Shown here one piece after another: positions 8,977-17,183 of a stretch of 64,000 nucleotides of DNA. The stretch spans positions 62,001 to 126,000 of the forward strand of contig JAWCQO010000002.1 of the NCBI GenBank assembly GCA_038869735.1. The letters are read 5' to 3'. The position numbers and the translations under genes are program-made. The stretch is from Candidatus Anstonellales archaeon (GTDB taxonomy: Archaea; Micrarchaeota; Micrarchaeia; Anstonellales; CG1-02-47-40). The stretch's first letter is position 1, and the number at the start of each line of letters is the position of its first letter. A model generated the notes under the pieces. It was not told the origin of the DNA. It did no database searches and saw only the letters and a list, made by a program, of their open reading frames with translations.

Positions 8977-10003
8977 AGTGTGGATTAAAGACGTAGGTTG
9001 GAAAATAAGCAAACTTGTAAATCATCGTTATATTACTCGGCTCAAATCTCATAGTGCTGTTTTTGTAGTGTTCCCTTAAACTTGAAGGTATTATCCGCAA
9101 CCTCTCCGTGTTGTCCATAACCAAATCCATAGCAAACTCATATGCCCCAAAAAGATATATCAGTCTAAATATATTTTGGAACCGCTTCAAATAGTCCGCC
9201 AACTCTAATTCTTCTTCTTCAGTCATCCTATCTGCCTTAACATAAGCTCTATAAAATGTATACTTGTAGTTCTCCGGCATCATCAAAATGGAGTAGTAAC
9301 TTATCACTTTCTCCTTTTCAAGCTCCCTAATCCGATAAGCAATCGTTTCTGCGTTTGACTTCAGCCGCTTCGCGATCTCTATAGTGGGCATTCTAGCATT
9401 TGAAGACAAGACTCCGAGTATCTTTATATCCAGTTCATCATAGTCAACCACATTAGTACTTGACCCCGTTACATGATACATGTCCTTGTTGGCATCGCTA
9501 CCAAAGCTTATTTTGTTGTCCAGATAGCTATCTTCTATGAGATATCTTCTCCCGTAATGATACGTCCCAATATGCATCACAATGGCCTTCTCCTCGATCT
9601 TTCCCTTAAATGGTTCAAGAAATCTTCTGAACGTTTCCTTTGCTTCGAATATATCCTTTGCCACGGTACCAATCATGATGTCCCAGCGTCCTTCACACTT
9701 GAAAAGAAGAGTGCATTTTGGATCAAGAGCCAGCTTTTTTAAAATTGCATCCTCTTCAGCAACACCCATCCCAAACGTCCTTAAATTGCACACATAATAG
9801 TTGTAGCTTCCAAGCTTTCTGTAGTTGATAATAGTTATGTACTGAATGATTATCTTCTTCTTTTCAAGAATCTTTAGACGATAATCCAGTCTCTGAGGGG
9901 ACATCCGAAGTTTTTTTGCAAGGCGAGATAGAGGCTGACGTGAATTTAAATCAAGTTCATAAATTATTTTTCTATCAAAAGAGTCCAAAATATCACTAGG
10001 CAT
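8966..10003 (-). CDS. Tandem AsnC/Lrp-type transcription regulator
   Basis: 345 aa from ATG at 10003, and the frame stays open to 10096. The protein contains two successive units. Each starts with an AsnC-type winged helix (DRKIIYELDLNSRQPLSRLAK near residue 9, and DELDIKILGVLSSNARMPTIEIAK near 190). A RAM-like alpha/beta domain follows each one. Lrp/AsnC proteins are normally 150-170 aa dimers, so this looks like an internal duplication giving a one-chain pseudo-dimer. It probably binds DNA in response to a small molecule. A TATA-like AATATATATTTTAA (minus strand, 10020-10033) lies about 25 nt upstream of the ATG, consistent with a leaderless mRNA. The 3' end overlaps the preceding convergent gene by 11 nt. 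Confidence 0.8.
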   Translation of the reverse strand: MPSDILDSFDRKIIYELDLNSRQPLSRLAKKLRMSPQRLDYRLKILEKKKIIIQYITIINYRKLGSYNYYVCNLRTFGMGVAEEDAILKKLALDPKCTLLFKCEGRWDIMIGTVAKDIFEAKETFRRFLEPFKGKIEEKAIVMHIGTYHYGRRYLIEDSYLDNKISFGSDANKDMYHVTGSSTNVVDYDELDIKILGVLSSNARMPTIEIAKRLKSNAETIAYRIRELEKEKVISYYSILMMPENYKYTFYRAYVKADRMTEEEELELADYLKRFQNIFRLIYLFGAYEFAMDLVMDNTERLRIIPSSLREHYKNSTMRFEPSNITMIYKFAYFPTYVFNPHFTV

Positions 10004-10019
10004 ATTTTGAAATTTCTCA

Positions 10020-10105
10020 CTTAAAATATATATTCTTTTTGTTTTTTCAAAATTAACTATCCAGCGTACAAATGTGGGCAAGAATACTGCCACCAAATAC
10101 TTTTA
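10020..10105. promoter_or_regulatory. Divergent promoter region between the AsnC-like gene and dephospho-CoA kinase
   Basis: For the minus-strand regulator the box TTAAAATATATATT (plus-strand reading, 10020-10033) is centred about 24 nt from its ATG. For the plus-strand gene AATACTTTTAATC at 10094-10106 is centred about 29 nt before ATG 10129. Both spacings fit archaeal TATA boxes driving leaderless transcripts. The regulator may control this shared region. Confidence 0.45.
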
Positions 10106-10128
10106 ATCTACCCTGCAAAATTGAAAAT

Positions 10129-10638
10129 ATGCTTTACCTAACTCCACGCGCACGCTCAATACTAAAAAAACCTCTGGGACGCCTTGTTGGATCTCAACAA
10201 GCTCTCCAAATTGCTAAGGAATCTCAGTCCTTTGTGGTTGTCGGAGACTCGACTTTATACCTCTTCTTAAAAAATAATCTCAAGCCACGATTAGCAATAT
10301 TCGACTTACTTTCAGAAAGAAGGAAAAATCCCAAAAGGATAACTGATCTCATAAAACGACACTGCAAACCCTTAAAAAAAATAAGGAATAAAGCTGGCAC
10401 CATCTCAAAACAAGCCATCTGCGAAATCTTAAAATTCTTCAAAACGAAATCCAGCCCTAATCGATTTATTCTTGTGGATGGAGAAGAAGATCTTCTTGCA
10501 CTGCCAGCTATCAAATATGCCCCGCTCGGCACCCATGTATTCTATGGTCAACCAAAAAAAGGAATCGTAGCAGTTCCTGCAGATAAAACCTCTAAGAAGC
10601 GTGCAGAACAGATCCTCCGTATGCTAAAGCGGAGATAG
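10129..10638 (+). CDS. GTP-dependent dephospho-CoA kinase (DUF359 family)
   Basis: 169 aa. Phosphorylates dephospho-CoA to CoA, the last step of archaeal CoA synthesis, using GTP. It shows the family blocks in order: VVVGDSTLYLFL near residue 35, AIFDLLSERRK (usually IVDxxTxR), IRNKAGTIS (the NPAG-type block), the very characteristic VDGEEDLLALPAIKYAPLG and the end block FYGQPKKGIVAV. The start at 10129 is preferred because the family begins LTPRARSILKKPLG, and a TATA-like box sits about 28 nt before it. A longer reading from 10072 would add 19 residues with no family support. Confidence 0.85.
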   Translation: MLYLTPRARSILKKPLGRLVGSQQALQIAKESQSFVVVGDSTLYLFLKNNLKPRLAIFDLLSERRKNPKRITDLIKRHCKPLKKIRNKAGTISKQAICEILKFFKTKSSPNRFILVDGEEDLLALPAIKYAPLGTHVFYGQPKKGIVAVPADKTSKKRAEQILRMLKRR

Positions 10639-10663
10639 AAGTAAAAAATGCAAAAAAGTAGAC

Positions 10664-10858
10664 CTAATCTGCTCCGGCGCTTCCAGAAAGCTTAGTGAGA
10701 AGAAAAAAAATAATCATTGTAGATACTATGCCACACACAACAGAAATCTCTGGGGACCAGCCGGTCTGATCAAGCATATACCCTATAATGCCCCCACCTA
10801 AAAGCGATACTGATGCCCTCCCTATCGAAGCAAGTGCCTTCATTGTTGTGCTTGCCAT
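10664..10858 (-). CDS. Small two-helix membrane protein (AtpZ-like pattern)
   Basis: 64 aa. Two predicted membrane helices: residues 13-29, rich in glycine (LLGGGIIGYML), and 36-54. The pattern GGGxxGYxLDxxxGxSPE followed by a second hydrophobic helix resembles AtpZ/AtpI-type small membrane proteins that accompany ATP synthases. No ATP synthase genes are in the window, so a shared fold is all that can be claimed. It lies downstream of the CDP-alcohol transferase on the same strand and may be co-transcribed. The C-terminus (GSAGAD) is soluble. Confidence 0.6.
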   Translation of the reverse strand: MASTTMKALASIGRASVSLLGGGIIGYMLDQTGWSPEISVVCGIVSTMIIFFLLTKLSGSAGAD

Positions 10859-10896
10859 GAACCCAATATTGTAAATTCTATTTTATAAAATTTACC

Positions 10897-11523
10897 TCAA
10901 CGATTTTTGCTGTTCTTTGCACGGCCAACAACCGTTCTGAATATCCTCCCAACGGTCAGGAAAGATAAGACAGCTGTTAAAACAAGAAGATAACCCGAAA
11001 AATTCCTATCAAGTTCAAGAGCCAGGACGGACAATAACAAAACACTCACTCTTTCGGCTCGTCCAAACAGACTACTGGTCTTTTCAATCTCATTTTTTGA
11101 AAGCACCTTCCTATGATCTGCATACGCCTTGGCATATGACGTCATGCAAGTGCCAAAGAAAAGGACCAGAAATATCCACACGCAAGACGGAAAAATCATG
11201 GTTGGAATAGGATAAAACAAAAGCCCAAAGAGAAGAAGAAATTCACTAACTCTATCACTCATGCCATCAAAGTAAGCCCCTAGTGGGTTAACCTCTCCTT
11301 TTTTCCTTGCTACTGCCCCATCAACAAAATCACAGAAAAACGAAACTCCAAACATAACACCTCCAGTCAGAGCTTTTCCACCAAAAAGCTCAAGTGCCCC
11401 TAAGGCGGCAAATACAAGTGAAAGTGCCGTCCATTGATTCGGAGAAATCGGAATTAGTGAAAATATCTCGCCTGCTCTATCTGATATGCGCCGCGCAAAA
11501 TTTGTCTCTTTTAGCATCTTCAC
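10897..11523 (-). CDS. CDP-alcohol phosphatidyltransferase, probably archaetidylinositol phosphate synthase
   Basis: 208 aa integral membrane enzyme with five to six hydrophobic segments. The full catalytic signature D-x2-D-G-x2-A-R-x8-G-x3-D-x3-D is present as FCDFVDGAVARKKG...GAYFDGMSD near residues 65-95. The gene overlaps the inositol-1-phosphate synthase stop by 4 nt (GTGA), so the two are translationally coupled. In archaea an enzyme of this family joins CDP-archaeol with inositol-1-phosphate, and the gene pair strongly supports that substrate. Alternative: archaetidylglycerol or archaetidylserine synthase. GTG 11523 and ATG 11517 are both possible starts. Confidence 0.85.
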   Translation of the reverse strand: MKMLKETNFARRISDRAGEIFSLIPISPNQWTALSLVFAALGALELFGGKALTGGVMFGVSFFCDFVDGAVARKKGEVNPLGAYFDGMSDRVSEFLLLFGLLFYPIPTMIFPSCVWIFLVLFFGTCMTSYAKAYADHRKVLSKNEIEKTSSLFGRAERVSVLLLSVLALELDRNFSGYLLVLTAVLSFLTVGRIFRTVVGRAKNSKNR

Positions 11524-12608
11524 TCATCGCATGAAATAAATTCTTCCAACATTTTTCTTGCAACATCATCACTATATTGCTTTGGGGGGTGTTTCATAAG
11601 ATAAGCTGACGCTGCCTCAATGGGTCCGCCAAGTCCCCTATCCATTGCGATTTTAGCTGCTCTAATTGCATCAATAGCAATTCCTGCAGAATTTGCTTTA
11701 TCATCAGCCTCCAATCTCACGTCTATACTATAAGGCATACCCGCCCACATAGCACCTTCTATTCTCATAAACATAATCTTTGTGTTTCCTAAAAAAGGAA
11801 TGAAATCACTTGGACCAACGTATATATTAGCATCAGGCAACCTCTCCTTAAGCTGACTCTGAACACTTTCAGTTTTTGAAATTTTCTTACTCTCAAGTCT
11901 CTTTTGTTCCTTCATGTTTATGAAATCAGTATTTCCCCCTACGTTTATCTGATACGTCCTCAAAATTTTAGCCCCTCTTTCGTCGCAGAGCCTCACAAGA
12001 GTTCTATGCAATATTGTAGCTCCAACTAGCCCCTTTATATCGTCACCTACTACAGGAATCCCGGCCCTTTCAAATCTCCTTCCCCATCTGCCATCGCTTG
12101 CAATAAATACAGGAATGCAATTTACAAAAGCACATCCAGCCTCTAGTGCAACTCTGGCCCAAAATTCAGTAGCTTTCTGACTTCCCACAGGAAGGTAATT
12201 GATGATTACTTCCGTTTCCGTCTTCCTTAACTTGTTTAAAATTTCCTTTTTTAGTTGACTCGGGCTTTTTTTGTTTTTGATCGGATTTATCCTGTTCTCA
12301 ACCCATATCCCTACTCCGTCTAGAACCGGACTCTCAGATACAATGCACTCGCTCTTAGGCATCCGTTCTACCCACCGAACCAAATTTGGTTCGCAGTATA
12401 CAGCTTCGTGCAGATGCTTGCCTATCTTATTTTTTCCAACATCAAAGGCCGATACAAATTCTATATCGTCCCACGAATACTCCCCAACCTTCTCGTGCAT
12501 TATCCCGATTACTTTCTTTTCTGGGTTTTGATGATAATATTCAATTCCCTGATATAGGCCAGCAAAACAGTTTCCGACACCTACGACTCCGACACGTATC
12601 TTTGACAT
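11520..12608 (-). CDS. ino1: myo-Inositol-1-phosphate synthase
   Basis: 362 aa from ATG 12608 (a TTG 12 nt upstream is less likely). NAD-dependent cyclisation of glucose-6-phosphate to L-myo-inositol-1-phosphate. The N-terminal Rossmann motif is VGVVGVGNCFAGLYQGI. Further family blocks are DVGKNKIGK, INYLPVGSQ, VGDDIKGLVGATILHR, the NVGGNTDF block and SDFIPFLGNTK, which holds catalytic Lys and substrate contacts. The C-terminal KANSAGIAIDAIRAAK block is also standard. The length matches archaeal/actinobacterial forms, not the about 530 aa eukaryotic ones. It makes the head group for the downstream transferase. The PIN gene lies upstream on the same strand, 136 nt away. Confidence 0.93.
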   Translation of the reverse strand: MSKIRVGVVGVGNCFAGLYQGIEYYHQNPEKKVIGIMHEKVGEYSWDDIEFVSAFDVGKNKIGKHLHEAVYCEPNLVRWVERMPKSECIVSESPVLDGVGIWVENRINPIKNKKSPSQLKKEILNKLRKTETEVIINYLPVGSQKATEFWARVALEAGCAFVNCIPVFIASDGRWGRRFERAGIPVVGDDIKGLVGATILHRTLVRLCDERGAKILRTYQINVGGNTDFINMKEQKRLESKKISKTESVQSQLKERLPDANIYVGPSDFIPFLGNTKIMFMRIEGAMWAGMPYSIDVRLEADDKANSAGIAIDAIRAAKIAMDRGLGGPIEAASAYLMKHPPKQYSDDVARKMLEEFISCDE

Positions 12609-12632
12609 GCAATCACGCAAAATATTTTAGTT

Positions 12633-12665
12633 CCATATAAATATATACCTCCATATAAATATATA
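12633..12665 (-). promoter_or_regulatory. Duplicated TATA element upstream of ino1
   Basis: The 15-mer CCATATAAATATATA occurs twice, at 12633-12647 and 12651-12665 (plus-strand reading), an 18-bp period. The nearer copy is centred about 30 nt from the ino1 ATG at 12608, which fits an archaeal TATA box. The second copy would start RNA about 18 nt further upstream. Two alternative start sites, or a slippage duplication, are both possible. Confidence 0.5.
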
Positions 12666-12744
12666 AAATATATACATATATTTGCCTTTCCTTCGAATTT
12701 TCTCTTTGACTGCAACAAACGCACTTGGACAGTCATCCGCAGCA

Positions 12745-13134
12745 TCAATACAAAGCTAAATAAGACCTTTCTCGTAATCCAATTATCCTTATCCCTTCGC
12801 CAAGCAACTTCCTTTTGAGAAGGATATCGTTTGTGCAAACGATTGCGGATTCCTTTTTTGCAAAATCAAATATCCACTTATCTACTTCTCCGTGACTTTC
12901 GACTATCTTTATTCTGCCCTCATCATTTAATTTATGCAACATTGTAATAGCAAGATTTGCCGCACGCCCAACCCTTCCTTTGTTACGCCGCAAATGCATA
13001 AGCTCCCCAACTACTCCGGAAGGCACTATTATTCTATAAGGACATTCAACTATTCTTCCTATCTCTGAAAAAATATCAACTCTAAACTGATAGGAAACAA
13101 GCAAAAAATTTGTGTCAAAGATAATAACTTGCAT
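12745..13134 (-). CDS. PIN-domain ribonuclease (Fcf1/VapC9-like)
   Basis: 129 aa, one PIN domain filling the protein. Acidic metal-binding residues are visible: Asp7 in IIFDTNFLL, Glu44 in VVGELMHL and Asp102 in CTNDILLKRKL. A basic stretch (LRRNKGRVGRAANLA) lies near the middle. Archaeal single-PIN proteins of this type are annotated as rRNA-processing Fcf1-like nucleases and often sit near transcription or ribosome genes. There is no antitoxin-like small ORF next to it, so a VapBC toxin is less likely. It is upstream of ino1 on the same strand but has a 136-nt gap with its own promoter elements. Confidence 0.8.
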   Translation of the reverse strand: MQVIIFDTNFLLVSYQFRVDIFSEIGRIVECPYRIIVPSGVVGELMHLRRNKGRVGRAANLAITMLHKLNDEGRIKIVESHGEVDKWIFDFAKKESAIVCTNDILLKRKLLGEGIRIIGLRERSYLALY

Positions 13135-13237
13135 ATAAACAAATCTTGCTTAACAAAAACTTTAAAGCAACTTGTCTTGACTTAACTATGCCAGCAATGT
13201 CTACTTAGACGCCTCCCTCACTTCTCAGTTCAAAAAG

Positions 13238-13302
13238 CAATATTTTTAATCTTTTATATTAAAACTAAACCATCTGCATCTACTCATCTCATTTTTGGAG
13301 GT
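13238..13302 (+). promoter_or_regulatory. TATA boxes and Shine-Dalgarno for the pyrophosphatase gene
   Basis: ATATTTTTAATC (about 13240) and TTTTATATTAAAAC (about 13252) are TATA-like. A strong GGAGGTG at 13296-13302 lies 9 nt before ATG 13312 and fixes the start. A leader of about 30-45 nt is implied, unlike the leaderless first genes elsewhere. Confidence 0.5.
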
Positions 13303-13311
13303 GGCGTTGCA

Positions 13312-15426
13312 ATGGAGAATTCTACTCAAATTCTCGTTTCGCTTTTCTGTGGTCTGCTGTCAATAGGCATTTCACTCTTTCTTTATCTCAAAATCCGGAA
13401 AGCTGAAAAAGGAGATCAAAAGATGAATGAAATTGCAGACGCGATACGCATAGGAGCAATTGCTTATCTAAAAAGACAAACAAGATACGTAGGTTTTTTT
13501 GCAGCCGTTGTGGCAGCAATTTTTTTAGTTATAGGCGCACTTTTTGATAGACTTTGGTTTGGAATTGCAATCGCTTTTCTGGTGGGAGCGGCTTCTTCAT
13601 CACTAGCAGGTTATATAGGAATGGATATAACTACACAAGCAAACGTACGCACCGCACAAGCTGCAAAGAAAGGATTGGGTGAAGCGCTCAACGTTTCATT
13701 CCATGCCGGAGTTGTTATGGGTCTGGCCGTTGTAGGGCTCGGCTTGACTGGAATCTCAATTCTTCTACTCTTTTTTGACTGGACAATCTCAAACTCTATC
13801 TTAGTATCAGTTGAAAACCAGAGCGCAGCCCTAATGCAAATGATAGCTGGAATGGCCTTTGGTGCCTCCCTCGTTGCAATGTTTGCGCGGGTAGGAGGGG
13901 GGATATTCACCAAAGGAGCAGACGTAGGAGCAGACCTAGTTGGAAAAATTGAGAAGGGAATTCCAGAAGACGACCCTAGAAATCCAGCAGTTATAGCTGA
14001 TAATGTAGGCGACAATGTTGGCGATTGCGCAGGTATGGGCGCAGACATATTTGAGTCATACGTAGTAACTCTCATAGCTTCTATGATTCTCGGAAACATC
14101 GTGCTTGGACCTAGCGGCATGTTTTTTCCTTTACTAATTGCTGTGGGGGGTATACTTGCAACGTTTATAGGCGCTTCTGTTGTAAGGATTAAAGATAATG
14201 CCGACCCTATGACAGCGCTATCAAAAGGCATTCTTGTAACAGCAATCGTATGCGCAACTTTATTCTATTTTTTGTCATCCTTCTCACTACCACAGGAAAG
14301 CTCGTTTGGCGTTTTTCTCTCAGCACTGGTTGGGCTTTGTGTAGGTCTTGCAATAGTGTATATCACTGATTACTTCACTTCCACAACCAAACCTCCAGTC
14401 AGAGATATAGCAACATCTTCACAGACTGGAGCAGGCACGAACCTGATTACAGGAATAGCCGTAGGTCTTAAATCGACTGCACCCTATGCTCTGACAATTT
14501 CTCTTGGTATTTTACTCTCCTTCAAGTTTGGTGGTGTTTATGGGGTTGCAATAGCAACAATGGCTATGCTTTCACTTGCAGGAATTGTTGTAGCTGTAGA
14601 TACTTTTGGTCCAGTTGCTGACAACGCAGGCGGAATCGTTGAGATGTCTGGCCTTCCTGCCTCTGTTAGGGCAGTTACAGAAAGGCTTGATGCAGTCGGA
14701 AACACAACAAAAGCAACAACCAAAGGGTTTGCCATCGCGTCAGCAGGTTTGGCTGCGCTTGCTCTTCTTCTTGCCTTTGCTCACGAAGTGAACCTAACAG
14801 CCAATAAGCTTGGAATAACTGGCTTCCCTCTCTCTGCTTCCGGTGTACCAATAATAAATATAATGGACGCATCGGTTATAATCGGTCTTGTAGTAGGCGG
14901 AGCCCTTCCTTTCATCTTTTCTTCATATGCTTTGATGGCAGTAGGCAAAGCTGCCCAAAAGATTATTCTTGAAGTGAGACGTCAGTTTAGATCAATAGAT
15001 GGCTTGATGGAGGGGAAAGCAAAGCCAGACTACGCTTCCTGTGTAGATATTTCAACTGATGCTGCTATTCGCGAGCTTCTTGTTCCAGGGCTTCTGGCAG
15101 TGGGAACTCCACTTGCAGTAGGCTTTATGCTGGATTCTGCTGCAGTTGCAGGATTCTTAGTAGGTGCCCTCATATCCGGCCAGCTTCTGGCTGTATTTAT
15201 GAGCAACGCCGGTGCAGCGTGGGACAACGGAAAGAAATACATCGAACAGGGCAATCTTGGAGGAAAAGGTTCTGAAGCTCACAAAGCAGCAGTAGTTGGC
15301 GATACTGTTGGGGATCCCTTTAAGGATACAGCAGGCCCATCGCTCAACCCAATGATTAAAATTTTAAATACGATTTCCATCCTGTTCGTTTCATTCTTTT
15401 TGCAGTATGCACTGCATTTTATATGA
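13312..15426 (+). CDS. hppA: Membrane-bound proton-translocating pyrophosphatase, K+-independent type
   Basis: 704 aa, about 16 membrane helices. Hydrolyses pyrophosphate and pumps H+ across the membrane. The catalytic blocks are complete: DVGADLVGKIEKGIPEDDPRNPAVIADNVGDN (split: DVGADL, GIPEDDPRN, DNVGDNVGD), then ESY, then TFGPVADNAGGI, and near the C-terminus VVGDTVGDPFKDTAGPSLN. The diagnostic position reads GNTTKATTKG. Lys there marks the K+-independent H+-PPases, while K+-dependent and Na+-pumping enzymes have Ala. The gene stands alone. In an organism making nucleotides and isoprenoids it would recycle the pyrophosphate those pathways release. Confidence 0.95.
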   Translation: MENSTQILVSLFCGLLSIGISLFLYLKIRKAEKGDQKMNEIADAIRIGAIAYLKRQTRYVGFFAAVVAAIFLVIGALFDRLWFGIAIAFLVGAASSSLAGYIGMDITTQANVRTAQAAKKGLGEALNVSFHAGVVMGLAVVGLGLTGISILLLFFDWTISNSILVSVENQSAALMQMIAGMAFGASLVAMFARVGGGIFTKGADVGADLVGKIEKGIPEDDPRNPAVIADNVGDNVGDCAGMGADIFESYVVTLIASMILGNIVLGPSGMFFPLLIAVGGILATFIGASVVRIKDNADPMTALSKGILVTAIVCATLFYFLSSFSLPQESSFGVFLSALVGLCVGLAIVYITDYFTSTTKPPVRDIATSSQTGAGTNLITGIAVGLKSTAPYALTISLGILLSFKFGGVYGVAIATMAMLSLAGIVVAVDTFGPVADNAGGIVEMSGLPASVRAVTERLDAVGNTTKATTKGFAIASAGLAALALLLAFAHEVNLTANKLGITGFPLSASGVPIINIMDASVIIGLVVGGALPFIFSSYALMAVGKAAQKIILEVRRQFRSIDGLMEGKAKPDYASCVDISTDAAIRELLVPGLLAVGTPLAVGFMLDSAAVAGFLVGALISGQLLAVFMSNAGAAWDNGKKYIEQGNLGGKGSEAHKAAVVGDTVGDPFKDTAGPSLNPMIKILNTISILFVSFFLQYALHFI

Positions 15427-15636
15427 AACCCATTCCCACTAACTCCAGATTAGGAACCCAGATCAGAGCAGTGGCCAATAATTTGCCAAGAGCTTAATCT
15501 GAATGCTTAAAACAGCTCCTGAACCCTTGTAAATTTGAGCTATCTACATCCCCTCTACACCCCCTCCAATACACCAAAAACGAATCACCTTGCAAACTCT
15601 CATCTTTTTAATTTTGTTGGCGCAAAACTATTCATT

Positions 15637-16125
15637 GTGTTGAATATCTTAGTTGTCGAAGACAACGAAACACTACTAAAGCTATATATTGAGGCATTTC
15701 GTGTAGCCTCCCACTCTATAGGCTCAGAAATCCAAATTACGACAGCGGAAAACGGACGAGTTGGACTAAAAAGATTCCTAGAGCGCTGGAACGATGGCCA
15801 TCCATTTGATGCGGTCTTTACAGATGAAGATATGCCGGAAATGACCGGCAGAGAAATGAGCGCTGAGATCAGAAAGTTATGTGGAATCCCAATCATAAGA
15901 ATAAGCGGAAGTTTGCAAAAAGAAGAAGGCTATTTTACGTTCAACCTTCAAAAGCCATTTAAGCTTTCAAATCTGATTGACATAGTCAGGAACATTAGAG
16001 ATTCATTGGAGCTTTCACAATTACCAAAAAGCGAATCAAGAAAAGCATTTGCTAAGCCAACCAAAACCATCCCATTAACTAATGAAATCTCAAAAAACAA
16101 AAGACGCATTCAAACTGCCCAATAA
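15637..16125 (+). CDS. Stand-alone response regulator (receiver domain protein)
   Basis: 162 aa. GTG 15637 or TTG 15640 start the domain as LNILVVEDNETLLKLY. Upstream in-frame codons are not receiver-like, and CTTTTTAATTTT about 27 nt upstream is TATA-like. All receiver residues are present: Glu8/Asp9, phospho-acceptor Asp63 in FTDEDMPEMTG, Ser in RISGS and Lys in LQKPF. After the domain comes a 35-residue basic Ser/Lys-rich tail with no output domain. No histidine kinase lies in the window, so it is an orphan, perhaps of the CheY/single-domain class. The 211-nt gap before it (15427-15636) shows no other feature. Confidence 0.8.
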   Translation: MLNILVVEDNETLLKLYIEAFRVASHSIGSEIQITTAENGRVGLKRFLERWNDGHPFDAVFTDEDMPEMTGREMSAEIRKLCGIPIIRISGSLQKEEGYFTFNLQKPFKLSNLIDIVRNIRDSLELSQLPKSESRKAFAKPTKTIPLTNEISKNKRRIQTAQ

Positions 16126-16154
16126 ACTAAACACCAACAATCCAAGCTACGTCT

Positions 16155-16337
16155 GGCACAAATTAATTCATTGGTGAATTCTTTTCGAATGAAAGAGCCG
16201 AGAGCGAAAGAAAATTAACTCCAAAAAAGGCACAAATTAATTCATTGGTGAATTCTTTTCGAATGAAAGAGCCGAGAGCGAAAGAAAATTAACTCCAAAA
16301 AAGGCACAAATTAATTCATTGGTGAATTCTTTTCGAA
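16155..16337 (+). repeat. Perfect 74-bp tandem repeat, 2.5 copies
   Basis: Two identical 74-bp units (16155-16228 and 16229-16302) are followed by the first 35 bp of a third (16303-16337). Each unit starts GGCACAAATTAATTCATTGG. It contains the dyad AATTCA-TTGG-TGAATT (6-bp arms, 4-nt loop) and a further imperfect dyad formed by TTCTTTTCG and CGAAAGAA. Units are contiguous without spacers, so this is not CRISPR. It lies between the response-regulator gene and rpo7, both on the plus strand. Perfect identity means recent duplication, homogenisation or an assembly artefact. Confidence 0.9.
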
Positions 16338-16485
16338 CAGTCCCTGCGATTCTTTAACTCCGCAACTCTAAGCTAATAAATCATCAAAAGCGAAAGCTAT
16401 TTATACGTATTAAGAGAATACTCTTCTTGACGTCTGCTGTTTGCGATTGTGCCTCGAACACAAAATCAAAAATCAAGGTGAACTT

Positions 16486-17067
16486 GTGTATTGGAAGATA
16501 GAATTGGAAGATAGAGTGCGCGTTCCTCCACAGTACTTTTCCATGAATCTAAACGATGCGATAACGCAGATTCTGCGCGAGAAATACGAGCGCATATGTG
16601 ACAAAGACCTTGGCGTTATCATTTCAATATGGGACGCAAAGACTCATGGGGATGGAACGGTGATTCATGGAGACGGAGCAGCCTACTATGATGTATCTTT
16701 TTTGGCTCTCACATACCTCCCAGAGGTAAACGAAATTTACGAGGCAGAAGTTTCAGAACTCGTTGAATTCGGAGCATTTTTAGATCTCGGCCCAGTCGAA
16801 GGTCTAGTACATCTATCGCAGATAGCAAATGACTTTCTTACATTCAACAAAAAAATTCCCGCATTTGTTGGTAAAGAATCAAAAAAATCACTCAAAAAAG
16901 GAGACCATGTTTTTGCAAAGGTATCAACAGTAAGTATGAAGAGCTCACTAAATGATGTAAAAATAGGGCTTACCATGAGACCGGAAGGTTTGGGAAAGGA
17001 CGAATGGATTGTGTTAGCAGAGAAGAAAAAAACGGAAGAGAGTAAAAAGACTCAGGAGAAAAAATAA
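16486..17067 (+). CDS. rpoE1: RNA polymerase subunit Rpo7 (RpoE')
   Basis: 193 aa. Rpo7 forms the stalk of archaeal RNA polymerase with Rpo4 and helps initiation and RNA binding. GTG 16486 is chosen because AAGGTG at 16474-16479 is a Shine-Dalgarno, and the product then starts VYWKIELEDRVRVPP, as the family does. The N-terminal tip domain includes REKYERICDKDLGVIISI and HGDGAAYYDVSF. The C-terminal S1/OB domain begins GAFLDLGPVEGLVHLSQ. The C-terminal 20 residues are Lys/Glu-rich. spt4 follows after 116 nt, the usual archaeal rpoE1-spt4 order. Confidence 0.93.
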   Translation: MYWKIELEDRVRVPPQYFSMNLNDAITQILREKYERICDKDLGVIISIWDAKTHGDGTVIHGDGAAYYDVSFLALTYLPEVNEIYEAEVSELVEFGAFLDLGPVEGLVHLSQIANDFLTFNKKIPAFVGKESKKSLKKGDHVFAKVSTVSMKSSLNDVKIGLTMRPEGLGKDEWIVLAEKKKTEESKKTQEKK

Positions 17068-17183
17068 CAGGTTCGTTAGGGCAGGATAAAGAATAAAGAA
17101 TAGGTCTGAAAAAGAATTAAATCTGAACAGAATTAAAGAAAAAAAAGCATCAAAAACATAAAGTTGTGGGTGAAATCTGAAAA

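Noticed and set aside
12745-13134. VapC toxin of a toxin-antitoxin pair
   Set aside because: No small antitoxin ORF adjoins the PIN gene; a housekeeping Fcf1-like nuclease fits better.
16155-16337. CRISPR array
   Set aside because: The units abut with no unique spacers, and no cas gene is present.
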